This document shows, one piece after another, positions 24,987 through 36,800 of a stretch of DNA of 64,000 nt (positions are counted from its first letter, which is position 1; each line of letters begins with the position of its first letter). The notes beneath the pieces were generated by a model. That model saw only the letters and a list, made by a program, of their open reading frames with translations. It was not told the origin of the DNA and made no database searches. The position numbers and the translations under genes were made by a program. Source of the stretch: Dipetalonema caudispina (Eukaryota > Nematoda > Chromadorea > Rhabditida > Onchocercidae). The stretch is taken from assembly GCA_013365325.1 (NCBI GenBank), contig JABVXV010000056.1, positions 62,001-126,000 of the forward strand, written 5' to 3'.

Positions 24987-26310
24987 ATACTACAAAAAGT
25001 CTTAATATTTGCTGAATATATCAAAGCAATACACTTAGTGATAAAGCAGTTGTTGAAACATAATTTAGCAGAGAGTGAGGGATAATAGGATTATTGATGA
25101 TAAACGCATGTATGAACACAGAAGCATATATAGTAACAAGGATAATCAGATTATAGCAGGAATATTCTTCAATGATAAACTGGCAGATATGATGAACAAT
25201 GTCTAATTCTATTTTCGAGCATAATAGGTTCACGTCAAATGGAGTGCACAATGACCTTTGTTCGTAAGCCTATCAGCAATGCAATTCAAGCCTTACCTAG
25301 AACAATTCAGTTATAACCTTTTCATTAAGCATATCAAGAACTTCCCATGTATTTATTTTTAATTGACAGATTAATGATGAAACAGGGAAGTTGCAATTTT
25401 TACGATGTGAAGCGAAAAATCCTAGAACTGTGAAACAAGTAGACGGAATGTAAACAAGCCAACAGTTGGGGTCTCCTGGAGGAGAAATCAATAATCGCTA
25501 AAGTTCTTGGAATCAAGTTTTACTGTAAAGGATTATACTGTTTAATACCTTCGAGTTAGCACCAATGAAATTGAGATCACTTTCACCACCTCTCAAGCTA
25601 AGATAATTAGACTTTTATATATTATCAATTCAAGCGAAAAGAACGTATGAAAATAAAACATCAAAGTGGCAGGTTGCGTTTCATTGGACTATCGCCTAGT
25701 AAAAACATACAATGCCACCAACAATATATAAACAAATCGTCGGAAATTTGTGAAGCGATGGTAAATTGGATTTAATTCACTCTGCTTATTGGGTATTTCG
25801 TTTCAAATTAGAAATAAAAGGGAACCTAACGAAGTAATGCAGGAATATACGGTGAATGTATAGTGAACAAATGGCTCAATGTGTAAAGTCAACAGTTTGG
25901 TCCATTTAGCTCTCAAAAAATTATTGTAACACTGCGAACAGTGTCTTTTATACTAATTTTGATTAAACACGATATATGTTGAGTGAAAATCTCTGTTGGC
26001 AAAAAATACAAGAGGCAAATGATTGCAGGGACGTCCTTTTCATAAAAAATGTATAGTGAATACGTACCCGAAATTTGATTTAATTTCTTAGAGAAATAAT
26101 AAATAAAACAAGACAAACTATTCATTGCGTTACCAAGAGAAAAAAACCTATATATGTCACAGAAAATAAAGACAACAACATAAATCAAGGTAAGCAGTCC
26201 AAAAAAAATCCATGTTTGGTAGTAATTTAACAAATAAAACAGGGCATTACATTTCCACTTCGTTAGAGGAAAACTAAAAGGCGCAGAATACAAAACCAAC
26301 TGTACTAGCG
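24987..26310. other. Convergent intergenic region
   Basis: 3' flanks of the membrane-protein gene (plus) and SARAF (minus). The longest open frame (25913-26455, minus) crosses the last SARAF exon in another frame, is made of A+T-driven hydrophobic residues, and is judged non-coding. Confidence 0.5.
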
Positions 26311-29157
26311 CTACCTTCTTTCCGTACCACCGAAACCTGAAAAGTTTCAACATTACTGAAAAGAGAAAAATTAAGAGTAAAAAGCACTGGATTTTACTCA
26401 GGGATAATAAAAATTGCCTAGCAATATTGACAAATGCACAAACACTGATATTCATATAAGCCGGTTATATCTCCTCCATTGACTTCACTACACAGAAAAC
26501 TACGACATACTAGAATGTGTGTCGTAATTTTTAAGAGATAAATAAAGTTTTATGCTTGAAGTGTGTAGTTCCTCAACAAATGCTAGCAAACATAGCAATT
26601 TGTAGTGTTTGAATAATACGAAATTTGGTTAAACATTTAATGAAGAATCTACCTGACGTTGTTCGACTTGTTGAAGGTCCTGGCGAATCATCTCTATATC
26701 TATTATGCGAAGAACTCCAAGAACCATCTTGTTCATACACTCTTCTACCTCGAAAGAAACTGTCTTCCCTAAAATTAAATGGAAAAAATCGTCACAATTA
26801 GCAAACAAATTTTTAGTGAATTGACTGCCTGTAAACTTCAAATTACTAACCGCACCTCAACTTTTTTTGACAGAATGAACAAACCTGTTTTGGTTCCTGC
26901 CATACAAGTAACCAGCTAAGCCGCCTAGTCCAAGACCAGAAAAGAAACCAGGTCCACTAAACTGAGATTGTGCAGTAGATGCATTGTAAAAAGATTCTTC
27001 GTATGTAGGAGGTGCATCGGTTGGACGTGCAAAGTTTTTGAAACCTGGCGGTGGTGGTCTTCCGTTGCCCGGTGGCGGTGGTGGTCCTTGATCCCAACCC
27101 CAACCTGAAAAAAAATTCACGAAAATTACTTTATTTGTAGTATTCAAATGTTTATTTTACTAAAGATGTCGGCTCTACTTAACGAAGAATAATACAGTAC
27201 AAAACTTAGAAATACAAAGTACTTGAGTTGTGAAGAAAACTTAGAAAATCCGAAAACGATATATTCGAAAGTACTGAGCAATAAATTGATGGTTCATTAG
27301 AAGCAGATTCCATAGTCAAGTTTCACATAACCGTATGATTTTCCCCTCCCACCTTCCTTTATCTTTCGTCATCAAGAATACGACTTTTTGTGATCACTTT
27401 ACTCGTGAAATCCAATGGTAAAATATAGTAGAATCATATACTTGGAAAATGAAATGAAAAATAGTTATTTTAAAAAAACAAAAAAGAAAAAATACCACTG
27501 CGACGTGTCCTGTCATCACTAGTAGCAGGTTGCGAACAACTGTAGTAGACTATGAAGAGGAATAAAAGCAAAATGGCTATGGTTGGAAATGTCAAAGAAC
27601 CAAATCTGAAATGACTGATGAGAAATTAAATCAAGAATTCCAAAGTTATAAATACCTGCATTTTAATTGCAATAAAATCGGAAACTATTAATAGTGTACG
27701 GAAAATTATTTTGAAGGAAAAATGAAAAACCAAAAACATTTCTATGAATACTCACTCATGATCATTTTCATACGGTGGCGCACTTGGTATTTTTTTGCCC
27801 TTACCACTGCTCCCTCCTTCGTGACTATATTCCAGATTGTATTTCAACTAAAAAAATACTAGTTAAAAATATTAGATTAAAAATTGATTTATTGAAATGA
27901 GTTTTCACTTATTAGATATTCATGAAACTTGCATATTAATCCTAAGCAGCTCACTACATATTATTAATTGCTTGCATTATAACTGTATTCCCACACATCG
28001 ACAAATATTACACTGCATTCCACTATTCATATTACTAATTTAACTTATCCTGATATATTTTACATTTTAGAGTCAATGCCTATCATTAATGCCCATGAAG
28101 TCATAACAGTCCATTGCAATATAAAATTTATTCCAAAAAGTAAATTTCAAGCTTACGCCACAAGAACCTCGCAAAATGTATGGATCATTTGCGTAATCGT
28201 ACCCTTCACAAGATATACGAATCTAAAAAAAGTTTTGGTCAAATTTTTACCAAGTTTTCAAACCTGATTTAAAGTCATTTTATTTTAGAGCAGACTTACC
28301 AGACATAAGATCAGTTCTTAAAAATACAACAAGTTGTACCGGAAAATTAATGGTGGTTTACAATCAGCACTTTAGTCAGTACGTTAATCGTGAAAAATTT
28401 ACTTCGCCAAATTCATATTGATCGCTCATTTCCGCTTTACACTCCCACTGGACATCATTGCCATCATGACCCTTGTTGTAGCATTGCACAACCTGAAAAT
28501 GTAAGCAGATCATAAGAGAATTCTAACAAAATATCCACTAGCCAAACTTAATCAATAGATACGAATTACACTGCATTGTTCGAGAGTCACGATCGTACGG
28601 CCACCTTAGTCTAAACTACCATAAATCGTCGTATCCAACACTGAAGCAAGCAACATTACGAAATCTGCTATATCGTGACAAAATTATCAGATCCTGCACA
28701 TACTCTGGGTTCATACTTTCCCTTCGCCGATCCACCAACACACTGAATCTGTGGGATTGGAGCAGATCTTCTTCCTGTAGTATATTTATCTCGATATAAT
28801 GTTAACGTTGTAACATCGACCAAACGAACTTTTCCTGAACTTTCTGAAAGTGGAAGAATTGACATAATTTATCAGAAAACGGGAATTTTTCAAGCAAAAT
28901 TATTTGTCTACAACAATTATCGAAGCTACAGTTCAAATAAAAAGGTAATTTTTCAGTATGTCCCTTTTCAGTTTGTGAAACTATGTACTTCAGATCATTA
29001 TAACTTGCCTATTTTCGAAAGACGAAGAATCATCGCTACATAATTGTTACAGAAAAGTAATACTTTTTCCATAGCTCTTCAAAAACTTCAATAACTTACC
29101 ACATAAATTAATAATAGCAATCGAAAATATAACATATAATCTCCAGAACCACAACAT
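26311..29157 (-). CDS. SARAF: Store-operated calcium entry-associated regulatory factor (SARAF/TMEM66)
   Basis: An ER membrane protein that helps turn off STIM1/Orai store-operated calcium entry. Nine exons join in phase: 29100-29157, 28704-28843, 28403-28492, 28157-28222, 27756-27847, 27496-27605, 26885-27104, 26653-26768 and 26311-26336. They give 305 residues (human 339). A signal peptide (MLWFWRLYVIFSIAIINLC) is followed by the luminal domain: VTTLTLYRDKYTTGRR, IPQIQCVGG, VVQCYNKGHDGNDVQWECK, SCEGYDYANDPYILRGSCG and LKYNLEY. These align motif by motif with the human protein. One transmembrane helix (TIAILLLFLFIVYY) leads to a cytosolic tail with proline-rich PPPPPG and PPPPGFK, then GPGFFSGLGLGGLAGYLYG and the end GFGGTERR (human SGYGGTRRR). 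The serine-rich luminal insertion is shorter than in mammals. Confidence 0.96.
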
Positions 29158-30420
29158 TCTAATCTTGAAAATCTGAAAATGAAAACCGCAAAGTGTTTCA
29201 AGTTAGAAAATATTTGACTGACCATATTTCATATTATTGCTTGTAAAATAACCATATTTAATTTCATTTTCAACCAAAATCTGCATTGATATAGTAATAC
29301 ATATAATGGTGATTTGATAAACCGGAACATAAAGTGCCATTCTGTTTCAGTCTTCACCAGAAAACGGATATACCAAATTATTACGGACTCCGGATAAGTT
29401 AGACATCAACCCACCATTTAACGTAACAGCTAACGACACATTGCATTGGCAACCTGCCGGAAAGACTTACTGTGCAATAAACTTATCCCATTCAGAAAGA
29501 TGATTGTGCCGGAGTGTATGTTATCATTCCGGATGTTTGTAGCCGAGAAGAAGGATTTGACAAGAATACCTAACAAAGTATTCATTAGACTATTGTAGGT
29601 TCACTGTCATTTTCCGTTATTTGATAGATAGTAAGTACATGAAGAATTAAAAGGATCTAAGAATTACAACAGTATTAATCCAGTAGAATAATTCTTTATT
29701 GAAACAGAGCGATCAATTTTCAGGCAATTTGTAATAAAACCTTACAGTTATCATAATTTAACTTCCTTGTATTTAACATTGCTTATTTAATTTTTTTCAA
29801 AATAAGTAGTTTAATTATTTTGTTCAGGTAGTATTTATGATCAGTGATTTTAACAGATTAAATTTGGCTTGCTAAAGAAGGTACGATGTTAAAATTCAGT
29901 TCATAATGGATGTTTGAAAAGTTATATTTATTCTAGTCTGGCTAGCATTGAAACAACAATAGCATTCTTTATTTTGAGCATACCATACAAACAACAATTC
30001 TCAGTAATTTATTAGTACATAATATGGTACCAATTACATATCGCTGTTATCGTTGCTGTCTTTCAAATTCGTTTACGATCTCTGAAACCAGAAAACAGGA
30101 AATTTGACATAAGGACAGTTGGTAAATAGGCAAGGAATGAATGAATAAATGTTAAAGCAATCCAAACTTCTTGTAAAGATAGAAAACATCCTTTAATCTT
30201 TTTTTCCTCATTTTCAGGATTCATTTAAGAAAGAAATCATACACATCTTTCGGAAATGATTTGGTGTTAAGCGTTCATTACGTCTGTATTCACGGAAGAC
30301 ACTATTATATTTCATACGTAATGATGAAATCATTTACAAAATAACTATATTTCAAATTCCACAAAATGTGAAATTTGAAAATTGCAAGGAAGATGAAAAG
30401 AAATTATTTCTTCCGGAATT
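29158..30420. other. SARAF upstream region with a GC-richer patch, then A+T-rich DNA
   Basis: At 29353-29505 a plus-strand frame of about 50 codons follows CTGTTTCAG and ends in TGA, with higher GC than its surroundings. It may be an exon, but no partner was found; a promoter-linked GC patch is equally likely. Minus-strand segments at about 30240-30293 (FREYRRNERLTPNHF) and 30058-30077 splice to each other in phase. They may be 3' exons of the secreted-peptide gene or of an alternative transcript. Confidence 0.35.
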
Positions 30421-31241
30421 TTAAAACATTTTAAAAATTCGCACTTTGAATGCAAATAATGGCTCGGAGATATAAAAGCGATTGTCGGAAATACTCGAAC
30501 CAAATCCTGGCCGGAAGTTACCGCGACCAGAGACAAGTGAACCTCCGGATGGTCCCAAATTTGCCCATTTTGGTGATCGAAAGAAATGATCATTAGTCGC
30601 ATCCACTGTCTAGAAAGAAAACCCATTGATTAGAAGTAAAATAAATTCAGTAATTCATTAACTATTCGATTCTTCTATTATTTAGTTAACTAATTCGTAT
30701 TTTCACTACTTCTTCATCATCATTCCACTCCACGACAACATTTTCTGTTTCCTCTTATATCATCGATTTAAAATATTTAAACGATAGTTTCAGTTTCGAA
30801 ATGAGTATGATTTATGAAATGTAAGATTCATTGTGATCAAAAGGCTCTTGGCGATTATATTTATCTTAGTAGAATCCTACCGATGCAAGTGATCATTTCA
30901 TTATTCCTGGTGGAGGTAGTTATCATCACTCCGAAGCAGTGCCTAATTAAATTAGTTTATGGAAATGTATCCTACACACGATTCACTAGTTATTTTCAAA
31001 TCCTCTTGGTAAGTTGTAATTTATGCCTTAGGCTGCTTGAAACCTACTGAATCTACCACTAATTTCCATTATTCAACAAGTTATTATCATTTCTGTGCTA
31101 GTTAAATGTTTAGTTAAATTTTCTAAATGATGAAGACCAATGGAACCGGAAGAACATACAAACCTGGCAATGCAAATTTAAAACAGTATTAACAAACAGC
31201 AAAGGAAGGAGTAATAGCAGGAGGACAGTACCATAAATCAT
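30421..31241 (-). CDS. Small secreted protein with an RPGF-like motif (possible neuropeptide precursor)
   Basis: Exon 1 (31164-31241) encodes an almost ideal signal peptide: MIYGTVLLLLLLPLLFVN followed by TVLNLHC. It joins in phase 0 to exon 2 (30421-30609), giving 88 residues to TAA. The mature part is rich in Gly, Ser, Phe and Arg and contains SLVSGRGNFRPGFG. This resembles the C. elegans RPGF-type peptides of NLP-2, NLP-22 and NLP-23, whose peptides carry S-x3-GR-x2-FRPG. Against that, there are no dibasic cleavage sites around the motif, so processing to an amidated peptide is not assured. The exon may instead splice at AAA|GTGCGA to downstream exons, so the C-terminus is uncertain. Start and signal peptide are well supported; the neuropeptide role is a guess. 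Confidence 0.6.
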
Positions 31242-33846
31242 TGTTGCAGTTGGTTGTATCTATCGAGGTCAATGTTAAATAGGAAATTGCTGGCGAATGC
31301 TTTCCAGGCTTGTGCTAAAGAATACCACAGAAAATTTTACGAGTTTGTGCGGAAAATTAAATCTCTCAACAACAGACTAATAAACTGCCGTGATAAAACT
31401 TTAATTATAAAAGCACCCGTGAATGAGATAGCATTACTGAAATCACGTCTAGAAACAATTAGCCATAAGAGATGGATGACCAGGCTGATTGGCCAAAGGT
31501 CTTTCTCTCACTTTCTCTCATTCCCTCTTTAATTTATAACTTATGCGCACCTCTGTGGCTCATTTCACAGTGGTGTGTAAATGACGTACTGTAGAAATAG
31601 CATCATGGGAAAGGACACATTCTGCAAAATGTTATGAGTAATAAATTTAAAATGCATGAGAGGAAAAATTGATAATCATATCCTCCTGAATAATGGTACA
31701 AGGAGTGATACGAGGAAGAGATGAATTGATTTAAAATATGATATTTAAATTTCACCCACCTTCTTCTTTTTGTTGCTAGCGTGAAAAGTCTTATAATTCA
31801 TCACTTCATTACTCAATTACTACTTTTATTATTTCAATTCATTTCTAACTATGCCTCTTCTTCATTCGAAAAACACAATAATTATGGAATAATTGATAAA
31901 TTTGCCGCAAACAAGCTATTAATACGTTAAGCCTTGAGTAGTTCACATGTTTAAATATTCGTAATACCGGAATCGACATAGCCCGGCACGGTTATACTTC
32001 GCGTAACATTATAGACCCTACTTCTATGGATCAGACGACAAGGCTATAAAATTCAAAGTATCATTTTTTGAATTCGTTTATTTTAATCTTCCGACAACTC
32101 AAAAAAACAGATGACATATTTGATATATACATATGCATATATTTATCGTCTTATATTGCATTTTATTAATTAAAAATTCCAGCATTAAGAGCAACCGATT
32201 TCAGCTTTATTAAATTGAAATGAATTTGCATTTTGCTCATGGGACAGAATATAAATCAAATGACATGCAAGCATATCTTCAAGCAAAAAACAGTATGGCA
32301 TTAATAATTTGGAAATTTCACTTCCTTTGAAAAATCTCATTAAAACGTTTCATCAAGTCAACCATTCATCGGTTCAACCTTTTATTTTGAAATTACAAGA
32401 AAAAGTCCCATCTAATATTATTTCATATTACCAATTCAAATTTAAATAGGACAAATATGAATGTAACAGAAAGCTAGCAAAAATATCATTCAACAAAGAA
32501 ATATATATCCTGATAATTTCAAATGGTATCAGACGCAACAATCAAATAGCTAATTCATCCATCAGTCAAAATTCAACGATTAAATCCAATCATACCTTAA
32601 AATTCCTGTATGACATCACACTCACTAGTCGGTGGATAAATCCTTAAAACTTAAGAGGAGAAAATTAAAAATCAGCCGATAAAAAAAATTCCTCTTGTAA
32701 ATATAAGAGAAATTATTATTTAACCTTTTTACATTGTTCATCAGTATTTTTGATTTTTAATTTTAGATATTCATAAATATTTCTTCCATTAACTATTGAC
32801 TAATATCATATAAGTGACCTTTGCGTCCATTTTGCTTTGGTCAATGATAAGAATAGAAATTCCTCTTGTAAATAAAAGAGAAATTATTATTTAACCTTTT
32901 TGCAATTGTCATCAGTATGATGTAAATGTAATCGGAAATGTTATCAAATTTCATTTTTCCATCGATTCTATTAATCATTACCGTAAGCTTATCTACGCTG
33001 AAACAACATATTGCGTCGTTGAATTGCATGAAACAATCATGCGACAACCATTCGTTTGTTGAAGTATTTTTTAAAAAGGACAGCGTTAGTATAAATTTTT
33101 TTTTTGAGTGGTCAGTTTTTGTTCCCTTCGTATCTAACTTGTCACCTCAATTTGTGCTCCATAAATTTCGTCAGTTTAAGTTATTTCTATGCTGCCAATT
33201 CGATGATATTCCCATCTAAAATATTTTCGTTAAGAAGTTTCATAACGTTTAGAAATAGTTAATTTTGATATTATCGATCAGAAGACTTGGTACATTTCTT
33301 TATTGTTGAATAACAAGTTTTCTGAAAACAATTTTAGTTAAAGAAGGAATATTTGAAATTCGCCAAAGATTGCGAACCATATGGATTTTCCAAGTGTAGA
33401 AGTTGTAGATGTGGCACTACAATAGCTTCTTTAAATATCATACTGCCCTCTCCATATGTACATTGTGGATACAGTGTGCCATTTCAAGAAAACTCTAGTA
33501 ATTCAAAAGTTCTTTTCGGATATTATTTAAAAAGACCTAGGTGGATGTAGTAGAGTTAATAGCATGGAGTGGAGTTGAATCCTAGCTGATAAAATGAAGT
33601 TATGAGCAAGTTTCTTTGGGACATAATTGGATTAAAACTGTGATTTTCTTTTTAGATGGAATTGAAAAGCTATGTATAATCTGATAATTTATATTTCATT
33701 TGTTATTAACTCAGTGTCGAGATATCATTATTTAAACAAAGACGCTCGGATTTCAGCAATGAAATTTTTTTTAACTTCTGTTCCCAGATGTAGAACTGGA
33801 AACTTTTTGTGAATTAATGAAATTTATCCATAATTTTTTTAAGAAA
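31242..33846. other. Intergenic region upstream of SART3
   Basis: A plus-strand frame at 31254-31532 has protein-like composition (see findings), but no gene model. A small GC-richer patch lies at 31976-32045. A 60-bp duplication lies at 32686-32919. Otherwise A+T-rich with nothing recognisable. Confidence 0.4.
32686..32919. repeat. Direct repeat of about 60 bp, two copies
   Basis: Copies at about 32686-32747 and 32857-32919 share AAATTCCTCTTGTAAATA and AAATTATTATTTAACC with only a few differences. They lie about 171 bp apart. Confidence 0.85.
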
Positions 33847-36800
33847 ATGAGTGACGTAGAAAGTGACGGCAGTGAAGAAATGAAAGAGCAAGATGATGAG
33901 GAAGTGTATGACGATGAGGCATACGAAAAAACTATTTTAGAGATGAAGAAAATCGTAAGTTTTTTCCTTACTTTTTTATACTGAGGCTGGAGCTCTCCGA
34001 TTAAAATGCGATTTATCCATACTTTCGCATAATTTTGAGCTAATAATAACAAAACACAGCATGTGATATCAAATACATTGCAGGTGGAAATTTCGCCGAA
34101 GGATTACGGCAATCGTATGAAATTGATTGAGGCCTTGCGTCGAAGTGGTGAGCTTGAAGCAGTTCGAGAACAGCGGGAATGCATATCGACATTATACACA
34201 ATGCCTCCCAGTTTCTGGTTGGACTGGATCGAGTTAGTTGTAATTCGCAAAAATGATCAAAAACCCTTTACACTATACCATATTTTCTCGAAAAAGAGTT
34301 AGCTCAAGTGCTTTGGAATTAGCTGAAACACAGTCCAGTTATAGAAATGAAAATAGATATTGAGTCTCTTTACTAAATGTCACTGAGGTTCTCTGCAACT
34401 ACGATGTTTGTGCCATTTCTCCATACTCTGACATAATTTCGAGGTTTGACAATAAAGCACAATATGCCGTAGAAAGTGACAAATTGGTAAAAAATAACAC
34501 GGATCTGAGTAACGGTAGTATCTGACACATTCGTATTGAACTTCCAGGTTTAGAAGAGAGAGAGAGAGAGAACCGGACGTAACGAATTGAAAAATATGAA
34601 TCGTTAGCTCTACATGTTTCTATGATTCGTTTTAATATTAGTTTTATTTCATATTGTTTATAGGGATGAAAAATCAGCACAAAGTGACAAGAATCTTATT
34701 AAACGGCTTTTCGAATGTGCAGTTCGGGATTTTCACAGTCCTGAAGTTTATCTGGAATACGTTCAGTGGGCTTGCGGTACATCTCTCGATTTTGCAAGAG
34801 AGGTAACAATAGTATTTAACACATTCTTATTGAACTTTCAACTTTAAAATGTAAGGAAGTAAAGCAGTAGATTTCGAAGGTCTTCGCAAATTTTTTGTCC
34901 GTCTAGATTGTCAAGTTATTGAGCGCACCGTAATTATGAATAATAGTGCAATCATACCGCATGCATGAACGATACAGAGAAGCATATTTGCTGCCAAACA
35001 AAAGGCTGGTGAGATTGACATCATATATCCAAGTGGATAAGAAGTGATCTGATTTTATGGAATATTGTTAAATGCAAAAAGCAGTTCCAGTTGTGCTTTC
35101 ATTATAATTTTTGATAATAAAGTAAGGATTTTATGGTAGTACTCGCAGACGAGATTTTTTAGAAAATGGAAGAAGCGGTGGTAAAAATAGGCTTACGAGC
35201 TGATTGTGCTTCTTTGATTTGGAATATATATTTGGATTTCGAAAAAATGATTCTGAATTCGATGAGTGGTGAAAAAAATGAGAAGCAGAGGAAGCATGTG
35301 GAATCACTTTATGGACGATTGCTTAGCGTACCGCATCTGGGTTTACAAGAGTCATGGAATGAATACAAAGAATTTGCAGGTAACTTTCATTGCTTTAGTT
35401 TCACCTTACCTGCTTGTTTTTCCAAATTAATCTTTGCAGTGGTTTATTTTTTAAACATAATTTGTGCTTAATTTCCTTCTTGCACATCATCGGGTATTAT
35501 TGGTAGGAACTAACGTTTTTACATATTCCAACAATTTCGGCCGGTCTTTTTTTCAAGAAATTACCAGTTTGGAAAAGACTGATAGAATTTGAGTTTCATG
35601 TCCTGTTTTTTTGCTTTGCTGCATTATGAAATGTATTTCAAAGTAGTAAGAAGTTTTTTTTTGTCCCAGGAACGGCAATTAGGATAGCATTAAAGAAAAT
35701 CGCGTTAAAAATGTGGAACTAGTTAATCAAGCTCTCTTGCCAGGGTCAGAGAAGTATTGTTGTTGCTGAACACAGTGTTGCAATTTCAGAGGGTAAAGAG
35801 TCGGACCAGTTTCATAAAGCTTTTGAAAATTCAGCGAAACGTGTGGGGGATATCAGGGAATTTGAAGAGCGTCTCGAAGATGCCACAGAAGTGGATGAAA
35901 AATTATCTGTTCTAATGGAATATATAGATTTCGAAATGCAAAGTAACTTTTTAAATTGTTTTGTCGATTACTTTCTCTTTATTTTCTTGTGTCATATTCA
36001 AATCATATCTTGGGAAGGTTATTTGAAGTATGTGTTATTAATCGTACATTGTAGCGAACGATCCGGCAAGAATTCAAATGATTTTTGAAAGGACACTTTG
36101 TACAGTTGCTACTTCTCCAAATTCTGATCTCTGGTTGCAATACGGTAATTGGCTGGATGCTTCGTTGAAATTGTCACAGGTTGTTTCTATTACGATTGTT
36201 CAGTCATTACTTTTCTGTTCTAGCATTTGATGATGATTGCTTTCTCTGTTCATCCATACAAAATAATTTATCTTACCACTATATCACCCTTATTATTTCA
36301 CTGCATTGACAAATATTGAATCTAGTACTAATAGAATATGTTATTCCATCTTATGAATTACAAATGCATGGATTTTAGGTTTCTGTAGACGTATATGCAC
36401 GTTCTGTACGTCATGCGCCATGCTCAGCACTCTGGCAGCAGTACTTTTCGGCACTGGAACGATCGAATGCCTCTCCTGAAGAAATTGATACCAAATGGCC
36501 AGATGCTCGCGATACAATAACAACACAAGAAGAGGGATTCTTTCTCTATCGTACCTATATATATTTGCTTCGGCGACGTGTTGCCAAGCAAGGTATGCCA
36601 TATTTTAGTTTCTTCCATTTATAAATATTATACAAAAGTTATGCATGCAAGACTTGCATTATCTGTTAGGGAATTTTCTCTCACCAACAAAACTTCATCA
36701 GGCTATTTATAACTGCACATTAGAAAAATTATGTAGGAGTTTCCCGAACTTTAAAAATCTTCTGTTTAATTTCAATTTGGTAGCAGTAGCTAGTTTTCTA

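Noticed and set aside
25913..26455. 180-codon minus-strand ORF with hydrophobic segments
   Set aside because: It crosses the last SARAF exon in the wrong frame; its Phe/Leu/Ile/Tyr content follows from A+T-rich DNA, and it matches no family.
31976..32045. GC-richer patch as a possible tRNA or small RNA gene
   Set aside because: No cloverleaf, A/B box or stable stem could be drawn by eye.
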